A stretch of 64,000 bases of DNA from Geomonas azotofigens (GTDB lineage Bacteria; Desulfobacterota; Desulfuromonadia; Geobacterales; Geobacteraceae): positions 992,001 through 1,056,000 of the forward strand of contig NZ_JAHLME010000001.1 of the NCBI RefSeq assembly GCF_018919395.1, written 5' to 3'. Both the position numbers and the translations under genes were made by a program. The notes beneath the pieces were generated by a model. The model saw only the letters and a program-made list of their open reading frames with translations. It was not told the origin of the DNA and did not search any database. This document shows, piece by piece, positions 1 to 8,746 of this stretch (position 1 is its first letter; the number at the start of each line of letters is the position of its first letter).

Positions 1-209
1 GCCAGGCCCCGATGCGAATCGAGCCGCGTCCGCCGCAGGGCGTGGAGCCCAGGCATGAGCAGCGCATGGAGCGGATGGAACGGCAGGAGCGCATGCAGGA
101 GCGGGGGCCGGAAAGGATGGAGCGGATGGAAAAAGGTGGCGGTGGTGAGCGCGGTGGCGGTCCCGAGCGGGGACGCGGGCCGGATCGAGACGAAGGTCGC
201 GGCCGCTGA
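1..209 (+). CDS. C-terminal tail of an Arg/Glu/Met-rich protein (partial)
   Basis: The frame is open from the window edge to TGA at 207-209, so this is probably the end of a longer gene; an internal ATG at 12 is the first Met seen. The tail is low complexity: repeated ERM/ERMER units, then Gly/Arg-rich GGGGERGGGPERGRG. Tails like this occur on secreted or surface proteins of Geobacter, but no domain is visible and I assign no function. A strong terminator follows 30 bases downstream, which supports a real gene end here. Confidence 0.45.
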   Translation, partial: QAPMRIEPRPPQGVEPRHEQRMERMERQERMQERGPERMERMEKGGGGERGGGPERGRGPDRDEGRGR

Positions 210-238
210 TGCCACGATTGCAGCGTGAATGGTAAAGC

Positions 239-275
239 GAGCCCCTCCCGTGATATGGGAGGGGCTCTTTATTTT
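239..275 (+). terminator. Rho-independent terminator
   Basis: Perfect 11-bp stem GAGCCCCTCCC / GGGAGGGGCTC (239-249 / 257-267) with a 7-base loop, followed by TTTATTTT. It ends the gene running in from the left edge. Confidence 0.9.
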
Positions 276-291
276 ACCTGGCTGAGTCCAC

Positions 292-332
292 AATCCCCTC
301 TCCCTTTGGGAGGAGAGGGTTAGGGTGAGGGA
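292..332. repeat. REP-like intergenic palindrome
   Basis: CCCTCTCCCTTTGGGAGGAGAGGG followed by TTAGGGTGAGG forms a short hairpin. Read on the minus strand it gives the HPNPLLPKGEG peptide that marks a very common bacterial intergenic repeat and is often miscalled as an ORF. It sits just past the 3' end of the HxlR gene. Confidence 0.6.
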
Positions 333-344
333 CGGTAGGGGGAT

Positions 345-707
345 TCAGGGCAGGCGGGCCGCCTGGACGTAGTTGCGTCCCCAGTCGCACATGAGCTCGA
401 GGATCGGGAAGATGGTTCTCCCCTGGTCGGTCAGCGAGTATTCGACCTTGGGAGGTACCTGCGGGTAGACCTTTCGGTGCACCAGCCCGTCGGTCTCGAG
501 CTCGCGCAACTGCTGGGTCAGCATCTTCCTGGTGGTGTCGGAGAACTGCCGTTGCAGGTCGGAAAAGCGCATGGTCTCCTGGGCCAGGTGCCAGAGGATG
601 GACGCCTTCCACTTTCCGCCGACCAGCGCCAGCGTCACGTCGATACCGCACTTGTACTCCCTGTCCCTCAGTGTCATAAGCTCAACGGCTGCCTGATCCT
701 GCTGCAT
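345..707 (-). CDS. HxlR-family winged-helix transcriptional regulator
   Basis: A 120-residue MarR/HxlR-type regulator. It shows the family signature: a Cys near the N-terminus (YKCGIDVTLALVGGKWK), then FSDLQRQF, a recognition helix region with MLTQQLRELETDGLV, and the wing VPPKVEYSLTDQG. HxlR proteins bind DNA as dimers and often sense thiol-reactive or electrophilic compounds through that Cys. It is divergent from a flavodoxin-like reductase and a nitroreductase, which it probably represses. I chose the ATG at 707 because GGGGAAG lies just upstream; an ATG at 728 and a TTG at 737 are in frame but lack a good ribosome site. Confidence 0.85.
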   Translation of the reverse strand: MQQDQAAVELMTLRDREYKCGIDVTLALVGGKWKASILWHLAQETMRFSDLQRQFSDTTRKMLTQQLRELETDGLVHRKVYPQVPPKVEYSLTDQGRTIFPILELMCDWGRNYVQAARLP

Positions 708-740
708 ACTCTTCCCCACTTTTGTCATGGTTACCAAAAA

Positions 741-773
741 GGTACTGTGTTTCGTTACAGGTACTACGTTTCG
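741..773. promoter_or_regulatory. Direct-repeat operator candidate for the HxlR regulator
   Basis: Two direct repeats, GGTACTGTGTTTCG (741-754) and GGTACTACGTTTCG (760-773), match at 12 of 14 bases and are offset by 19 bp. They sit in the divergent region between the HxlR gene and the flavodoxin-like reductase. Repeats about two helical turns apart would suit a dimer binding one face of the DNA. Confidence 0.45.
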
Positions 774-880
774 AAAAAGTTCGTTATTGACGCTTGGGAA
801 CTAATGGTCCTATATAGCCCATCCGGCAAAAAAAGAAAAGAGTCCGGTTCACCCATACCGGCTAAACGGGAGGAGCAGTT

Positions 881-1513
881 ATGAAAGTCGTAGCATTCAA
901 CGGCAGCCCCAACAAGGAAGGGAATACGTACCACGCCATCAAGCTGGTGGCCGCGGAACTTGAGAAAGAGGGTGTTGAGGTCGAGATCGTCCACGTGGGC
1001 AACAAGGCCATTCGCGGCTGCATCGCCTGTTACCAGTGTGTGAAGAACCAGGATGAGCAGTGCGCCATCAAGGACGAGGTGAACGAGTGGGTCCAGAAGA
1101 TGAAGGGGGCGGACGCCATCATCCTCGGTTCCCCGGTGCACTACTCCGGCGTGGGTGGCACCATGAAGTCCTTTCTGGACCGCGCCTTCTTCGTCGCCGG
1201 CGTGAACGGCGGTCTGCTGCGCCACAAGGTCGGTGCGGCGGTCGTGGCCGTGCGCCGCTCCGGCGGGGTGACCACCTTCGACGAACTGAACCACTTCCTG
1301 AACTACTCGGAGATGCTGCTCCCCACCTCCAACTACTGGAACGTCATCCACGGCCGGGTACCGGGCGAGGCGCTGCAGGACGAGGAAGGGGTGCAGATCA
1401 TGCGCGTTCTGGGCAAGAACATGGTCTGGCTGATGAGGCTTCTGGAAAACGGCAAAGGCGTGGTGCCCGAACCGGAACGGGAAGCCAAGGTCATGACCAA
1501 CTTCATCAGGTAA
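881..1513 (+). CDS. Flavodoxin-fold NAD(P)H-dependent FMN reductase family protein
   Basis: A 210-residue flavodoxin-like protein. MKVVAFNGSPNKEGNT is the FMN phosphate-binding loop; GCIACYQC is the Cys pair typical of the iron-sulfur-flavoprotein-like branch; ILGSPVHYSGVGGTMKSFLDRAF is the second flavin-binding region. Members reduce FMN, quinones or nitro compounds in the cytoplasm. GGGAGGAG precedes the ATG. The next gene, a nitroreductase with a ferredoxin domain, starts 12 bases after the stop, so the two are surely co-transcribed. Control by the divergent HxlR regulator suggests a role in detoxifying electrophiles; the substrate cannot be read from sequence. Confidence 0.88.
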   Translation: MKVVAFNGSPNKEGNTYHAIKLVAAELEKEGVEVEIVHVGNKAIRGCIACYQCVKNQDEQCAIKDEVNEWVQKMKGADAIILGSPVHYSGVGGTMKSFLDRAFFVAGVNGGLLRHKVGAAVVAVRRSGGVTTFDELNHFLNYSEMLLPTSNYWNVIHGRVPGEALQDEEGVQIMRVLGKNMVWLMRLLENGKGVVPEPEREAKVMTNFIR

Positions 1514-1525
1514 TCGGGAGAGAGC

Positions 1526-2350
1526 ATGCTGGATTTCAAGGTTGCCAAGGATAAATGTACCCGTTGCGGGCTCTGCGTTGCCGACTGCCCGGCCCACGTC
1601 ATCGACACGGAGGAAGGGCTCCCGCTGATCACGGCGGAGAAGGAAGCCGGCTGTTACCGTTGCCAGCACTGTTTCGCGGTCTGCCCGACCGGTGCCGTTT
1701 CCATCCTGGGGCTCGATCCGGGGGAGAGCACGCCGTTGACCGGTGACTGGCGCCCCGATGCGGCTCAGCTGGAAACGCTGATCAAGGGGCGGCGCTCGGT
1801 GCGGCGCTACAAGCCGGAGAACCTGGAGCCGGAGCTGATGCAGCGGCTCCTCGAGGTGGCCTGGCACGCGCCGACCGGGGTCAACACCCGGCAGGTCCGT
1901 TTCACCGTCATCGACGACCGCGAGAAGCTGGCCGCCTTCCGCGACGAGCTCCTGGCCGGCATCAAGCGCCTGGTGCGGGATAACGCGCTGCCCGAGCAAC
2001 TCGCCTTCTTCGCGGATTTCGTGAAGCTGTGGGAGGAGCAGGGGGTGGACGTGCTGTTCCGCGGCGCGCCGCACCTGCTGGTGGCGTCGGTTTCCAGTAA
2101 GGCGGTATCGCCGCTGCAGGACTGCGTCATCGCACTCAGCTACTTCGAGCTCTTCGCGCAGGCCAACGGCGTCGGCACCGTCTGGGACGGCCTGGCCAAG
2201 ATCGCCATCGCCGACCTGGTGCCGGAAGCGCAAGCGACCCTGGGGATCCCGGAGGACCACACCCTCGGCTACTGCATGGCCTTCGGCAAGCCCGCCGTTC
2301 AGTACGCCCGCACCGTGCAACACCGCGGCGCGCTGATCCACCGGGTTTGA
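1526..2350 (+). CDS. Nitroreductase with N-terminal 2x[4Fe-4S] ferredoxin domain
   Basis: A 274-residue protein. Residues about 10-60 hold two ferredoxin Cys clusters, CTRCGLCVADCP and CYRCQHCFAVCP; the rest is an FMN nitroreductase fold beginning GRRSVRRYKPE, with the C-terminal LGYCMAFGKP segment. Ferredoxin-nitroreductase fusions are common in anaerobes and pass electrons from iron-sulfur clusters to FMN. It is the second gene of a two-gene operon behind the flavodoxin-like reductase, and a terminator follows directly. GGGAGAG precedes the ATG. The physiological acceptor is unknown. Confidence 0.9.
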   Translation: MLDFKVAKDKCTRCGLCVADCPAHVIDTEEGLPLITAEKEAGCYRCQHCFAVCPTGAVSILGLDPGESTPLTGDWRPDAAQLETLIKGRRSVRRYKPENLEPELMQRLLEVAWHAPTGVNTRQVRFTVIDDREKLAAFRDELLAGIKRLVRDNALPEQLAFFADFVKLWEEQGVDVLFRGAPHLLVASVSSKAVSPLQDCVIALSYFELFAQANGVGTVWDGLAKIAIADLVPEAQATLGIPEDHTLGYCMAFGKPAVQYARTVQHRGALIHRV

Positions 2351-2353
2351 CGC

Positions 2354-2392
2354 AAAAAGGGGACTGGCTCCGCAGGTGCCAGTCCCCCTTTT
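2354..2392 (+). terminator. Terminator built on a GGGGACTGGC repeat
   Basis: Stem AAAAAGGGGACTGGC / GCCAGTCCCCCTTTT, A-rich on one side and T-rich on the other, so it could act in both directions. Its core GGGGACTGGCTCCGCAGG is the same repeat that forms the large inverted repeat at 18370-18458. Confidence 0.8.
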
Positions 2393-2414
2393 CGTTCATT
2401 TCGCGACGTCCACG

Positions 2415-2517
2415 GTAGGGGCGAATAAATATGCGCCCCCTGTGCAGCCCCGGCGTCTTGCCCGGCGCAGGCAGAATTGTCGGCATCAGCGCTGGGCAAA
2501 TGATTATTTGCCCCTAC
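2415..2517. repeat. MITE-like element with GTAGGGGC ends
   Basis: An approximately 103-bp element. The left end GTAGGGGCGAATAAATAT and the right end ATTATTTGCCCCTAC are inverted relative to each other, and each end is itself a small palindrome. A solo copy of the same end occurs at 53201-53225. No coding capacity. Probably a non-autonomous repeat of the GTAGGGGCGAAT family. Confidence 0.6.
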
Positions 2518-2535
2518 AGGGTAATCTGCCGAAAG

Positions 2536-4098
2536 CTACCGCGCCGCCTGGCTCCCGGTATTCACCCCCATCAGCTTCGCCATGGTTTCCAGCTGGTTCC
2601 CCGCCACCCGGCTCCCCTCGTGATAGAAGGTCACCAATTGCAGTGATCCCCCCTTGACCGCCTTGATGGCGACGTCATCGGGCGTGAAGGTGGCCCGCCC
2701 GAGCGATTTCTTGGTGGGCCACTCCACGCCGCTGTAGCACATGTAGACCAGCTTGGAGCAGTACACCCGCCCCTTGGACTCCACGTCGAAGTTGAAGTCG
2801 TACGGCTTGCCCACCTGGCGCAGCGCCTGGATCACCGTGTTGGCCCGATCGGCGCGGGAGACGGCGGTCTTGCGCATGATGCCGATGCTGTCGATGTTGA
2901 GGAAGTGCTGCATGGTGTTCATCTCGACGCCGGAGCGCAGCGCCTCGATTACCTGGTGACCGCTTCTGATCTGCTCCTGGTAGGGGCGCACCACGGGATG
3001 ATCCCAAATCCCGAGTTCCTTCAGTTCCGCCTCGCTACCGGCCCACACCGCCGCATGTCCCCAATAGCCCGGGATCAGTTTGTCGGTGAGTCGGAACGGA
3101 GTCTTCTCCAGCAGGATGTCACCCGCCTGCAGCGTCTTCTGCACCTCCGCCCGCACCTCCTCGCGGCCGTAGAGCTTCCCTTTACGGGTCTCCACTAATC
3201 CCACCGCATTGCCGAAGATCATGCTGAACAGGCTGGTCCCTTCCCGCTCCAGTCCGAGCACGGTGTCGGTGGTGACGGCGCCGAAGAAGCCGAGCTTGCG
3301 CCCCACCACGTAAAACGGCGACCACTTCTTCACCATGTCGTAGGAGGGGCTCTGCCTGATCAGCGTGGAGACGTAGTCCATGGCGAGCGTGTCGGACGAG
3401 AAGGGGGACTTACGCATCTGCTTCTCGTAGAACTTGATGGCCCGGCGTACCCTCTGGCGGTTGGAGATGGAATCGTAGCTCATGGTGACCTTGGCCAGTT
3501 CGGCGCTCCTGACCGCGTAGCCGGGGTCGCGTTCGTTGAGGATGCGGCGCAGCTTGCTGTCCCCCTCGAACAGCGACACCGCGAGCAGGTAGTTGTCGTA
3601 GAGGACCAGTGCGGAGGAGAGCGAGAGCATGATCCCTTTCAAGCGGCTCTCCGGGGTGACGCCCAATCTCGCCAACTCCTTGTCGCCGGCGTCGAGCCAG
3701 CACTCGTGCGCTTGGGCCAGGGCGAGGAGTTTCTCGCGCAGCGCCATATGCTGGATGATCCCTTGGTTTATCAGTGCCAGATCGTCGCCGGTGAGCGGCT
3801 TGCCCTGGTCCATCGCCTGCTTGATGCGCACGCCGGTCTTGATGGTTTCCGCCCGCAGCGAAAGCGCCTCTTCCGCCAGGGTGCGGAATTCGGTGAGCTC
3901 CTTCGTCAGCCCCTGCTCGACCGACGCCTTGCCGCAGCCGTGCATGGCCAGGAAGTGCCCGGTGCAGGGCTTATTGGACTCGCCCTCGCTACAAAGGCCC
4001 TTTAGGGCCAGATCCTTGAGCGTATCGGCGGCCAGGGCCGGGATCGCACAGGAAAGGGAGAAAAGGAACGAGATCAGGATACAGAGCCGCAGTTTCAT
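2536..4098 (-). CDS. Secreted YiiX/YebB-like (NlpC/P60 superfamily) hydrolase
   Basis: A 520-residue protein with a Sec signal peptide (MKLRLCILISFLF...IPALA|AD). The first 300 or so residues are helical and unassigned. The C-terminal third is a permuted papain-fold domain: GDILLEK, then the catalytic-His segment PGYWGHAAVWAG, then the Cys segment GRVYCSKLVYMCY. YiiX-type enzymes act on peptidoglycan or lipid substrates in the envelope. The start is the ATG at 4098, with GGAGGA six bases upstream; a longer open frame upstream lacks support. The Cys in LSLSC does not match a lipobox, so I expect a soluble periplasmic protein. Its substrate is unknown. Confidence 0.75.
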   Translation of the reverse strand: MKLRLCILISFLFSLSCAIPALAADTLKDLALKGLCSEGESNKPCTGHFLAMHGCGKASVEQGLTKELTEFRTLAEEALSLRAETIKTGVRIKQAMDQGKPLTGDDLALINQGIIQHMALREKLLALAQAHECWLDAGDKELARLGVTPESRLKGIMLSLSSALVLYDNYLLAVSLFEGDSKLRRILNERDPGYAVRSAELAKVTMSYDSISNRQRVRRAIKFYEKQMRKSPFSSDTLAMDYVSTLIRQSPSYDMVKKWSPFYVVGRKLGFFGAVTTDTVLGLEREGTSLFSMIFGNAVGLVETRKGKLYGREEVRAEVQKTLQAGDILLEKTPFRLTDKLIPGYWGHAAVWAGSEAELKELGIWDHPVVRPYQEQIRSGHQVIEALRSGVEMNTMQHFLNIDSIGIMRKTAVSRADRANTVIQALRQVGKPYDFNFDVESKGRVYCSKLVYMCYSGVEWPTKKSLGRATFTPDDVAIKAVKGGSLQLVTFYHEGSRVAGNQLETMAKLMGVNTGSQAAR

Positions 4099-4183
4099 TG
4101 AATTCCTCCAGTAACCCTGGAAAAGGGAGCCTTTGTCTTGTGACAATGGGCCAAAAGATACCGGCAGTTTTATGACCTGACAA

Positions 4184-7100
4184 CTAATTTGTCGCCGCGA
4201 GCGCCAGATCCTTCAGTCCCTTCAGGTCCAGCTTTCCAGTGCCGAGGATGGGAAGGCTTTCCACCTCGATGAAGCCGTCGCGCGCGGGTTTCCAGAGGTT
4301 GGGGAGCTCGCTCTCGGAGAGGAGCCGGGCCAGGGTGGCCGCGTCGGTGGCGCCGCGGGTGTAGATCACCACCAGCCGTTCCCCCTTTTTCTCGTCCGGC
4401 ACCGCGGTCACCGCCAGGACCCCGGTCTGCCCGAGCCGGCCGTGCAGTTCGTCTTCGACCGCGCCGTGCGGCACCATCTCGCCGCCGATCTTGCTGAAAC
4501 GCGAGATGCGGTCGGTGATCCTGATGAAACCGTCGTCGTCCATGACGCCGAGGTCGCCGGTCGCGTACCAGCCGTCTCGCACCACCGCCGCAGTCTGTTC
4601 CTCTTTCCCCAGGTACCCCACCATCACGTTCGGGCCTTTCACCTCGATCATCCCCGGTTCCCCCGGGTTCAGGAGGGCACCGCTCTCCGGATCGACAACC
4701 CGGATGGCAACGCCGGGGATCGGGTGACCCACGCTCCCTTCCTTGGCGCCCTGCTGCCGCACGCCGTCGATCTCCACGTCCGGAAGGTTCAGCGAGATCA
4801 CCGGGGAGAGTTCCGTGGCGCCGTAACCTTCCATCGGGCGCACCCCGAACTTCTCCTCGAAGGTGTCGGCCAGCTTGCTCTTCAGTTTCTCGGCGCCGGT
4901 TATCACCAGGCGCAGCGAGGCAAAGTCCTCGCGCTTCGCGCGGCGCAGGTAGGAGAGGAGGAAGGTCGGCGTGGCCAGGAGCAGGGTGGACTTGTGTTCC
5001 CGTACCACCTGCGCGATCTTCTCGCCGTCGAGCGGGTTCGGGTGGTACGCCGCTGAGAAACCGCTGGTGAGAGGGAACCAGAGCGTGGCGGTGAAACCCA
5101 GGGAGTGGAAGAAGGGGAGGGCGGAGCAGATGTTGTCGTTCAGGTCGACGCGGAACACCATGCGCAGCGCCTCGATGTTGGACATGATGTTGTGGTGGCT
5201 CAGCATCACCCCCTTCGGCTCGCCGGTGCTTCCGGAAGAGAAGATGACCGTGGCGCTCTTGTCGGCGTGGAAGCCGTTGCCTCGGAGCAAAAGGGATGCA
5301 GGGTAGAGCCGCGCCTTGAAAAGGGCGGCCACCTTGTCCAGCCCCGAGATGGTCGGGGCGACGTCCTCGAGGCAGATCATCCCCTCAAGGCGCGGCAGGG
5401 TGGGGACCTTTTCCAGGAAGGCGCGCGAGGTGATCACGGTGCGGATGCCGCATTGATCGATCGCGGAACGAAGCGAGGCCTCCGATGCGGTGAAGTTGAG
5501 GTTGACGGTGACCCGCCCCAGCATCGAGAGCGCCAGGTTGGCCAGCACCCCGCCGGTGGAGGCGGGAAGCAGGAGGCCGACATGTGCCTCGCTTCCGATC
5601 AGCCTTTCCAGCTTGCCCGCGAGCGCAACAGCGCCAACCAGCGCGCGGCCGTAGTTTAGATCCTTTCCCGAGGTGTCGGCCACGGCGCGGCGTTGCCAGT
5701 GCTGGCGCGCGGTGCGGATGAAGTACTCCGGTAGCGGCCTGCGCTGTTCCTTACGCGAGGCGAAGTAGTCGCAGGAGAGCTCGGCCACCTTCTGGCGCAC
5801 CTCGGCGGCGAGGCTGGCGGCGGGCATCGGCGTGCCGAACAGGATGGTCACCGGGTACGGTGAGAACGCCGGGAGCCGCGAGAGGAGCTTCCCGTGGGCG
5901 TAGGAGAGGATGCTCCCCCAGGCGCCGCCGATGTAGACCGGGATGATGGGATAGTCGGTCCCCCTTACGATGCGCTCGAAGCCGCCGCGGAACTCGCCCA
6001 GCATGCCGTTTCTGGTCAGCGCCCCTTCGGCGAAGATGCAGACCATGTACCCCTCGTCGAGAGCCGCGCGGGCGCTTTTGATGAATTCGAGCATCTCCCG
6101 TTTGCCGTCGGCCGAAGACACCGGGATCACCCCCATGAGCCGGAACAGGCCGCGCAGGATCGGGGTGTTGTAGATGCTGCGCTCCATGACGAAGCGGATA
6201 CGGCGCTGGCAGGTAGCGGTAAGGAGCAGCGCGTCCGCCCAGGTCACGTGGTTCGGGATCAAGAGTGCCGGCCCCTCGACCGGCAGGTTGTCCCGGCCGA
6301 TGATGCGCAGGCGGTAGAAGATGCGCATGGTGACCAGTGCGATGAAGCGGAGCAGGAAGTCCGGCAGGATCCGGAAGGAGAGGATGGTGAGTACCAGGGT
6401 GAGCGCGCCGATGATGCTGAACCCCTGGGCGGCGGAGAGTCCCATCGGGCCGCTGAAGAGCCAGGTGAGCCCCGAGGCGAACAGGACGCCGATCCAGTTG
6501 ATGAAGCTTGAGGCAGCGAGCACCTCGCCGCGCATGGAAGCGTCGGCGCGCAGCTGGATGAAGGTCTGCAGCGGCAGGCTGAACACCCCGGCGGAGATCC
6601 CGAAGCAGACGATCACGGCGAGGCTGACGGGTAGGCTCGCCGGCAGTGCGTGCAGCAGCCACGGCGACACGGTGAGTCCGGCGGCACCCAGCGGGACGAT
6701 GCCGAACTCGACGTCGCGGCCGGAAAGCCTGGCGGCAAGGAGCGAGCCCAGGCCGATGCCGAGTGCCGCGGCCAGGAACAGGTAGCCGCTGTGGGCTTCG
6801 GAGAGCCCCAACCGCTCCATGCCGTAGCCGATCAGGTTCAACTGCGCGAACGCCCCGATGAACATGAACCAGGCGAGCCCGATGATGGCCAGCATGAGGT
6901 GCCAGTCGCGGCTGATACCCCTGATGGTGCGCAGGATCTCGGTGGGGAGTAGCGCCACCGGCCGATTAGCGTCGCAGCGCCCGCTTGTGCCGATGAGGCG
7001 CGCGGAGCAGAGGCCGGCGGCGGCGATGGCGAGGCAGAAAAGGGCGGCCAGCCAGAAGCGTCCGTCGGCGAGCTGGGCCAGCCCGGAGGCGAGGCCGGTT

Positions 7101-7564
7101 CCGACGATGATGGCCATGAAGGTGCAGGATTCCATCGCCCCGTTGACCCGGGACAGCTCTTCCTTGGCCACCAGTTCGGGAAGGATGCTGTACTTGGCGG
7201 GAGCGAAGAAGGCGCTGTGGGTGGCCATCAGGAAGATGACCAGGTAGAGCGCCTGCTCCAGGCGCAGGGCGAAGGCGGCGATGGCCAGAAGCGTCACAAC
7301 GACTTCGACCAGCTTCACGTTAGCGATCAGCTTTGCCTTGGGTAAACGGTCGGCAAGGCACCCCGCCGGAGCCGAGAAGAGCAGGAAGGGGAGCACGAAG
7401 GCGGCGCCCACCGTGGCGGTGACGGCGCCGGCATGGGCGCGCCCGTGGCTGCCGATCAGGAAGAAGATGATCAAAAGCTTCAGGATGTTGTCGTTCAGCG
7501 CCCCTAGAAACTGGGTGGCGTTCAGCCAGGCGAATGATTTGGATGAAGTAGTGTCGGTGCTCAT
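4184..7564 (-). CDS. aas: LplT-Aas fusion: MFS flippase + PlsC acyltransferase + acyl-ACP synthetase
   Basis: An 1126-residue three-part inner-membrane protein. Residues 1-400 are an MFS transporter related to the lysophospholipid flippase LplT. Residues about 405-600 are a PlsC acyltransferase with NHVTWAD (438-444) and FAEGALTR (511-518). Residues about 640-1120 are an AMP-forming acyl synthetase with SSGSTGEPKG (776-785), GYGATE and TGDLG. The chain imports lysophosphatidylethanolamine and reacylates it after activating a fatty acid on acyl carrier protein. In E. coli the flippase and Aas are separate adjacent genes. AGGAG precedes the ATG. It follows the amidohydrolase gene by 18 bases and is probably in its operon. 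Confidence 0.92.
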   Translation of the reverse strand: MSTDTTSSKSFAWLNATQFLGALNDNILKLLIIFFLIGSHGRAHAGAVTATVGAAFVLPFLLFSAPAGCLADRLPKAKLIANVKLVEVVVTLLAIAAFALRLEQALYLVIFLMATHSAFFAPAKYSILPELVAKEELSRVNGAMESCTFMAIIVGTGLASGLAQLADGRFWLAALFCLAIAAAGLCSARLIGTSGRCDANRPVALLPTEILRTIRGISRDWHLMLAIIGLAWFMFIGAFAQLNLIGYGMERLGLSEAHSGYLFLAAALGIGLGSLLAARLSGRDVEFGIVPLGAAGLTVSPWLLHALPASLPVSLAVIVCFGISAGVFSLPLQTFIQLRADASMRGEVLAASSFINWIGVLFASGLTWLFSGPMGLSAAQGFSIIGALTLVLTILSFRILPDFLLRFIALVTMRIFYRLRIIGRDNLPVEGPALLIPNHVTWADALLLTATCQRRIRFVMERSIYNTPILRGLFRLMGVIPVSSADGKREMLEFIKSARAALDEGYMVCIFAEGALTRNGMLGEFRGGFERIVRGTDYPIIPVYIGGAWGSILSYAHGKLLSRLPAFSPYPVTILFGTPMPAASLAAEVRQKVAELSCDYFASRKEQRRPLPEYFIRTARQHWQRRAVADTSGKDLNYGRALVGAVALAGKLERLIGSEAHVGLLLPASTGGVLANLALSMLGRVTVNLNFTASEASLRSAIDQCGIRTVITSRAFLEKVPTLPRLEGMICLEDVAPTISGLDKVAALFKARLYPASLLLRGNGFHADKSATVIFSSGSTGEPKGVMLSHHNIMSNIEALRMVFRVDLNDNICSALPFFHSLGFTATLWFPLTSGFSAAYHPNPLDGEKIAQVVREHKSTLLLATPTFLLSYLRRAKREDFASLRLVITGAEKLKSKLADTFEEKFGVRPMEGYGATELSPVISLNLPDVEIDGVRQQGAKEGSVGHPIPGVAIRVVDPESGALLNPGEPGMIEVKGPNVMVGYLGKEEQTAAVVRDGWYATGDLGVMDDDGFIRITDRISRFSKIGGEMVPHGAVEDELHGRLGQTGVLAVTAVPDEKKGERLVVIYTRGATDAATLARLLSESELPNLWKPARDGFIEVESLPILGTGKLDLKGLKDLALAATN

Positions 7565-7582
7565 TGCGGTGCTCCTGACGGC

Positions 7583-8575
7583 CTAAAGCCTGATGATGGA
7601 GTTGGCGTTGAAGAAGATCTGCTCCGGGACGCCGAGCGCCTCCTTGAGGGCGACGTCCTGGTCCCACGGGTTGGGGATGCCGGCGATCTGTAGCATGCGC
7701 CGCGGCGTGAGCCGGTTCGGGAAGCCCAAGGGCGTGACCGCGGCCGTGTTGGGGATGGGCATGTCGGTGCCGTAGAGGAGCCTGCCGAAGAGCTCCGGGT
7801 GCTTGAGCAGGCGCTGAAGGTGCGTCAGCCGGTTCAACTGGGTCAGCGCCGAGATGTCCGCGTACAGGTTTTGGTACTCGCCGCAGAGCCTGAGGAAGCG
7901 GCGGTGGTTGCTCTCCCCCTGGTTGCGGCCGTTACTTGCCGCGTGGGCCGCGATCACGTTCACGCCGAGGCTGAGCGCCAGCCGCAGGCGCTCCGGGTCG
8001 GCCAGTTCGTTGCGGGCCATGGTGAAGGACTTTTCCGAGCCGGTGTGGGTGAGCAGCGGCAACCCGAGCTCCCGCAGTTTCTGGTAGAACGGTGCCAGGC
8101 GGCGGTCGGCAGGGTCAAAGTGCTGAATGGATGGGAGCCACTTGACCAGCACCGCGCCGTCGGCCGCCGCGCGATCAAGGCGCTCCAGGGCGTCGCGGCG
8201 CAGGGGATTGATGCTGGCGCCGAAGAGGAGGTTCGGGTACTTGGCCGTCTCCGCCGCGACGAACTCGTTGGGGATGAACATCTCGGTCTGCGTCCGGTCC
8301 AGTTCCCCCTTGTCGTCCACCGCGCCATCCATGGCCAGGATGACCGCAGCGGCCACCCGCTCGGAAGCCGCCAGGATCTGCGACGTGCGCCGCATTACCA
8401 GGGCGTCCCCTTCGGTGTGCAGCTCCTTTTCCGTCACGCAGAAGGCTTTCAGGAACACCCTGTATCTCCAACTCCTGCGCATCGCTGGTGAGATGAAGCA
8501 GCCGCTGTCTCCCGCGCCGATGCCGGCGGTGTGACAGTGAATGTCGATGATCCCTTTTGCTGTGGTCGCGTCCAT
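7583..8575 (-). CDS. Amidohydrolase (PF04909-type) metal-dependent hydrolase
   Basis: A 330-residue TIM-barrel hydrolase. It shows the metal-site HxH motif (IIDIHCHT), a strand-4 region LLTHTGSEKSF, NVIAAHAASNG, and the final YGTDMPIPN with the conserved Asp. Family members hydrolyse or decarboxylate small organic acids; the substrate cannot be inferred. GAGGAG precedes the ATG at 8575. It lies 18 bases upstream of the aas fusion on the same strand, so the two probably share a transcript. A sigma-54 activator is divergent from it, but I see no clear -24/-12 element before this gene. Confidence 0.8.
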   Translation of the reverse strand: MDATTAKGIIDIHCHTAGIGAGDSGCFISPAMRRSWRYRVFLKAFCVTEKELHTEGDALVMRRTSQILAASERVAAAVILAMDGAVDDKGELDRTQTEMFIPNEFVAAETAKYPNLLFGASINPLRRDALERLDRAAADGAVLVKWLPSIQHFDPADRRLAPFYQKLRELGLPLLTHTGSEKSFTMARNELADPERLRLALSLGVNVIAAHAASNGRNQGESNHRRFLRLCGEYQNLYADISALTQLNRLTHLQRLLKHPELFGRLLYGTDMPIPNTAAVTPLGFPNRLTPRRMLQIAGIPNPWDQDVALKEALGVPEQIFFNANSIIRL

Positions 8576-8710
8576 GTCGGTCTCCTCTGAGTCGGATACC
8601 TTTACGTTTACAGATACTATGCCAATGGTCGATCAGCTGAAAGTGAATATGTAACATCTTGATTCTGTGCTGATCGTCGGGGCGGTGCTTGATTTGACAG
8701 GAATCTAAAC

Positions 8711-8746
8711 TTGACATTTTATGCACATAAGAACTACATAAAATGT
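8711..8746. promoter_or_regulatory. Promoter -35 overlapped by a perfect 10-bp inverted repeat
   Basis: ACATTTTATG (8714-8723) and CATAAAATGT (8737-8746) are perfect inverted repeats with a 13-bp spacer. The left arm overlaps TTGACA (8711-8716), a consensus -35, and the right arm ends at the start codon of the sigma-54 activator. This looks like an operator, possibly for autoregulation. Confidence 0.5.

Noticed and set aside
274-651. Minus-strand frame ending in HPNPLLPKGEG
   Set aside because: The end is the known translation of an intergenic repeat, and the rest overlaps the HxlR gene.
764-2341. 525-residue minus-strand reading frame
   Set aside because: It is the antisense of the flavodoxin-like and nitroreductase genes, which have clear domains and ribosome sites; the sequence is low in family signatures and typical of GC-rich shadow frames.
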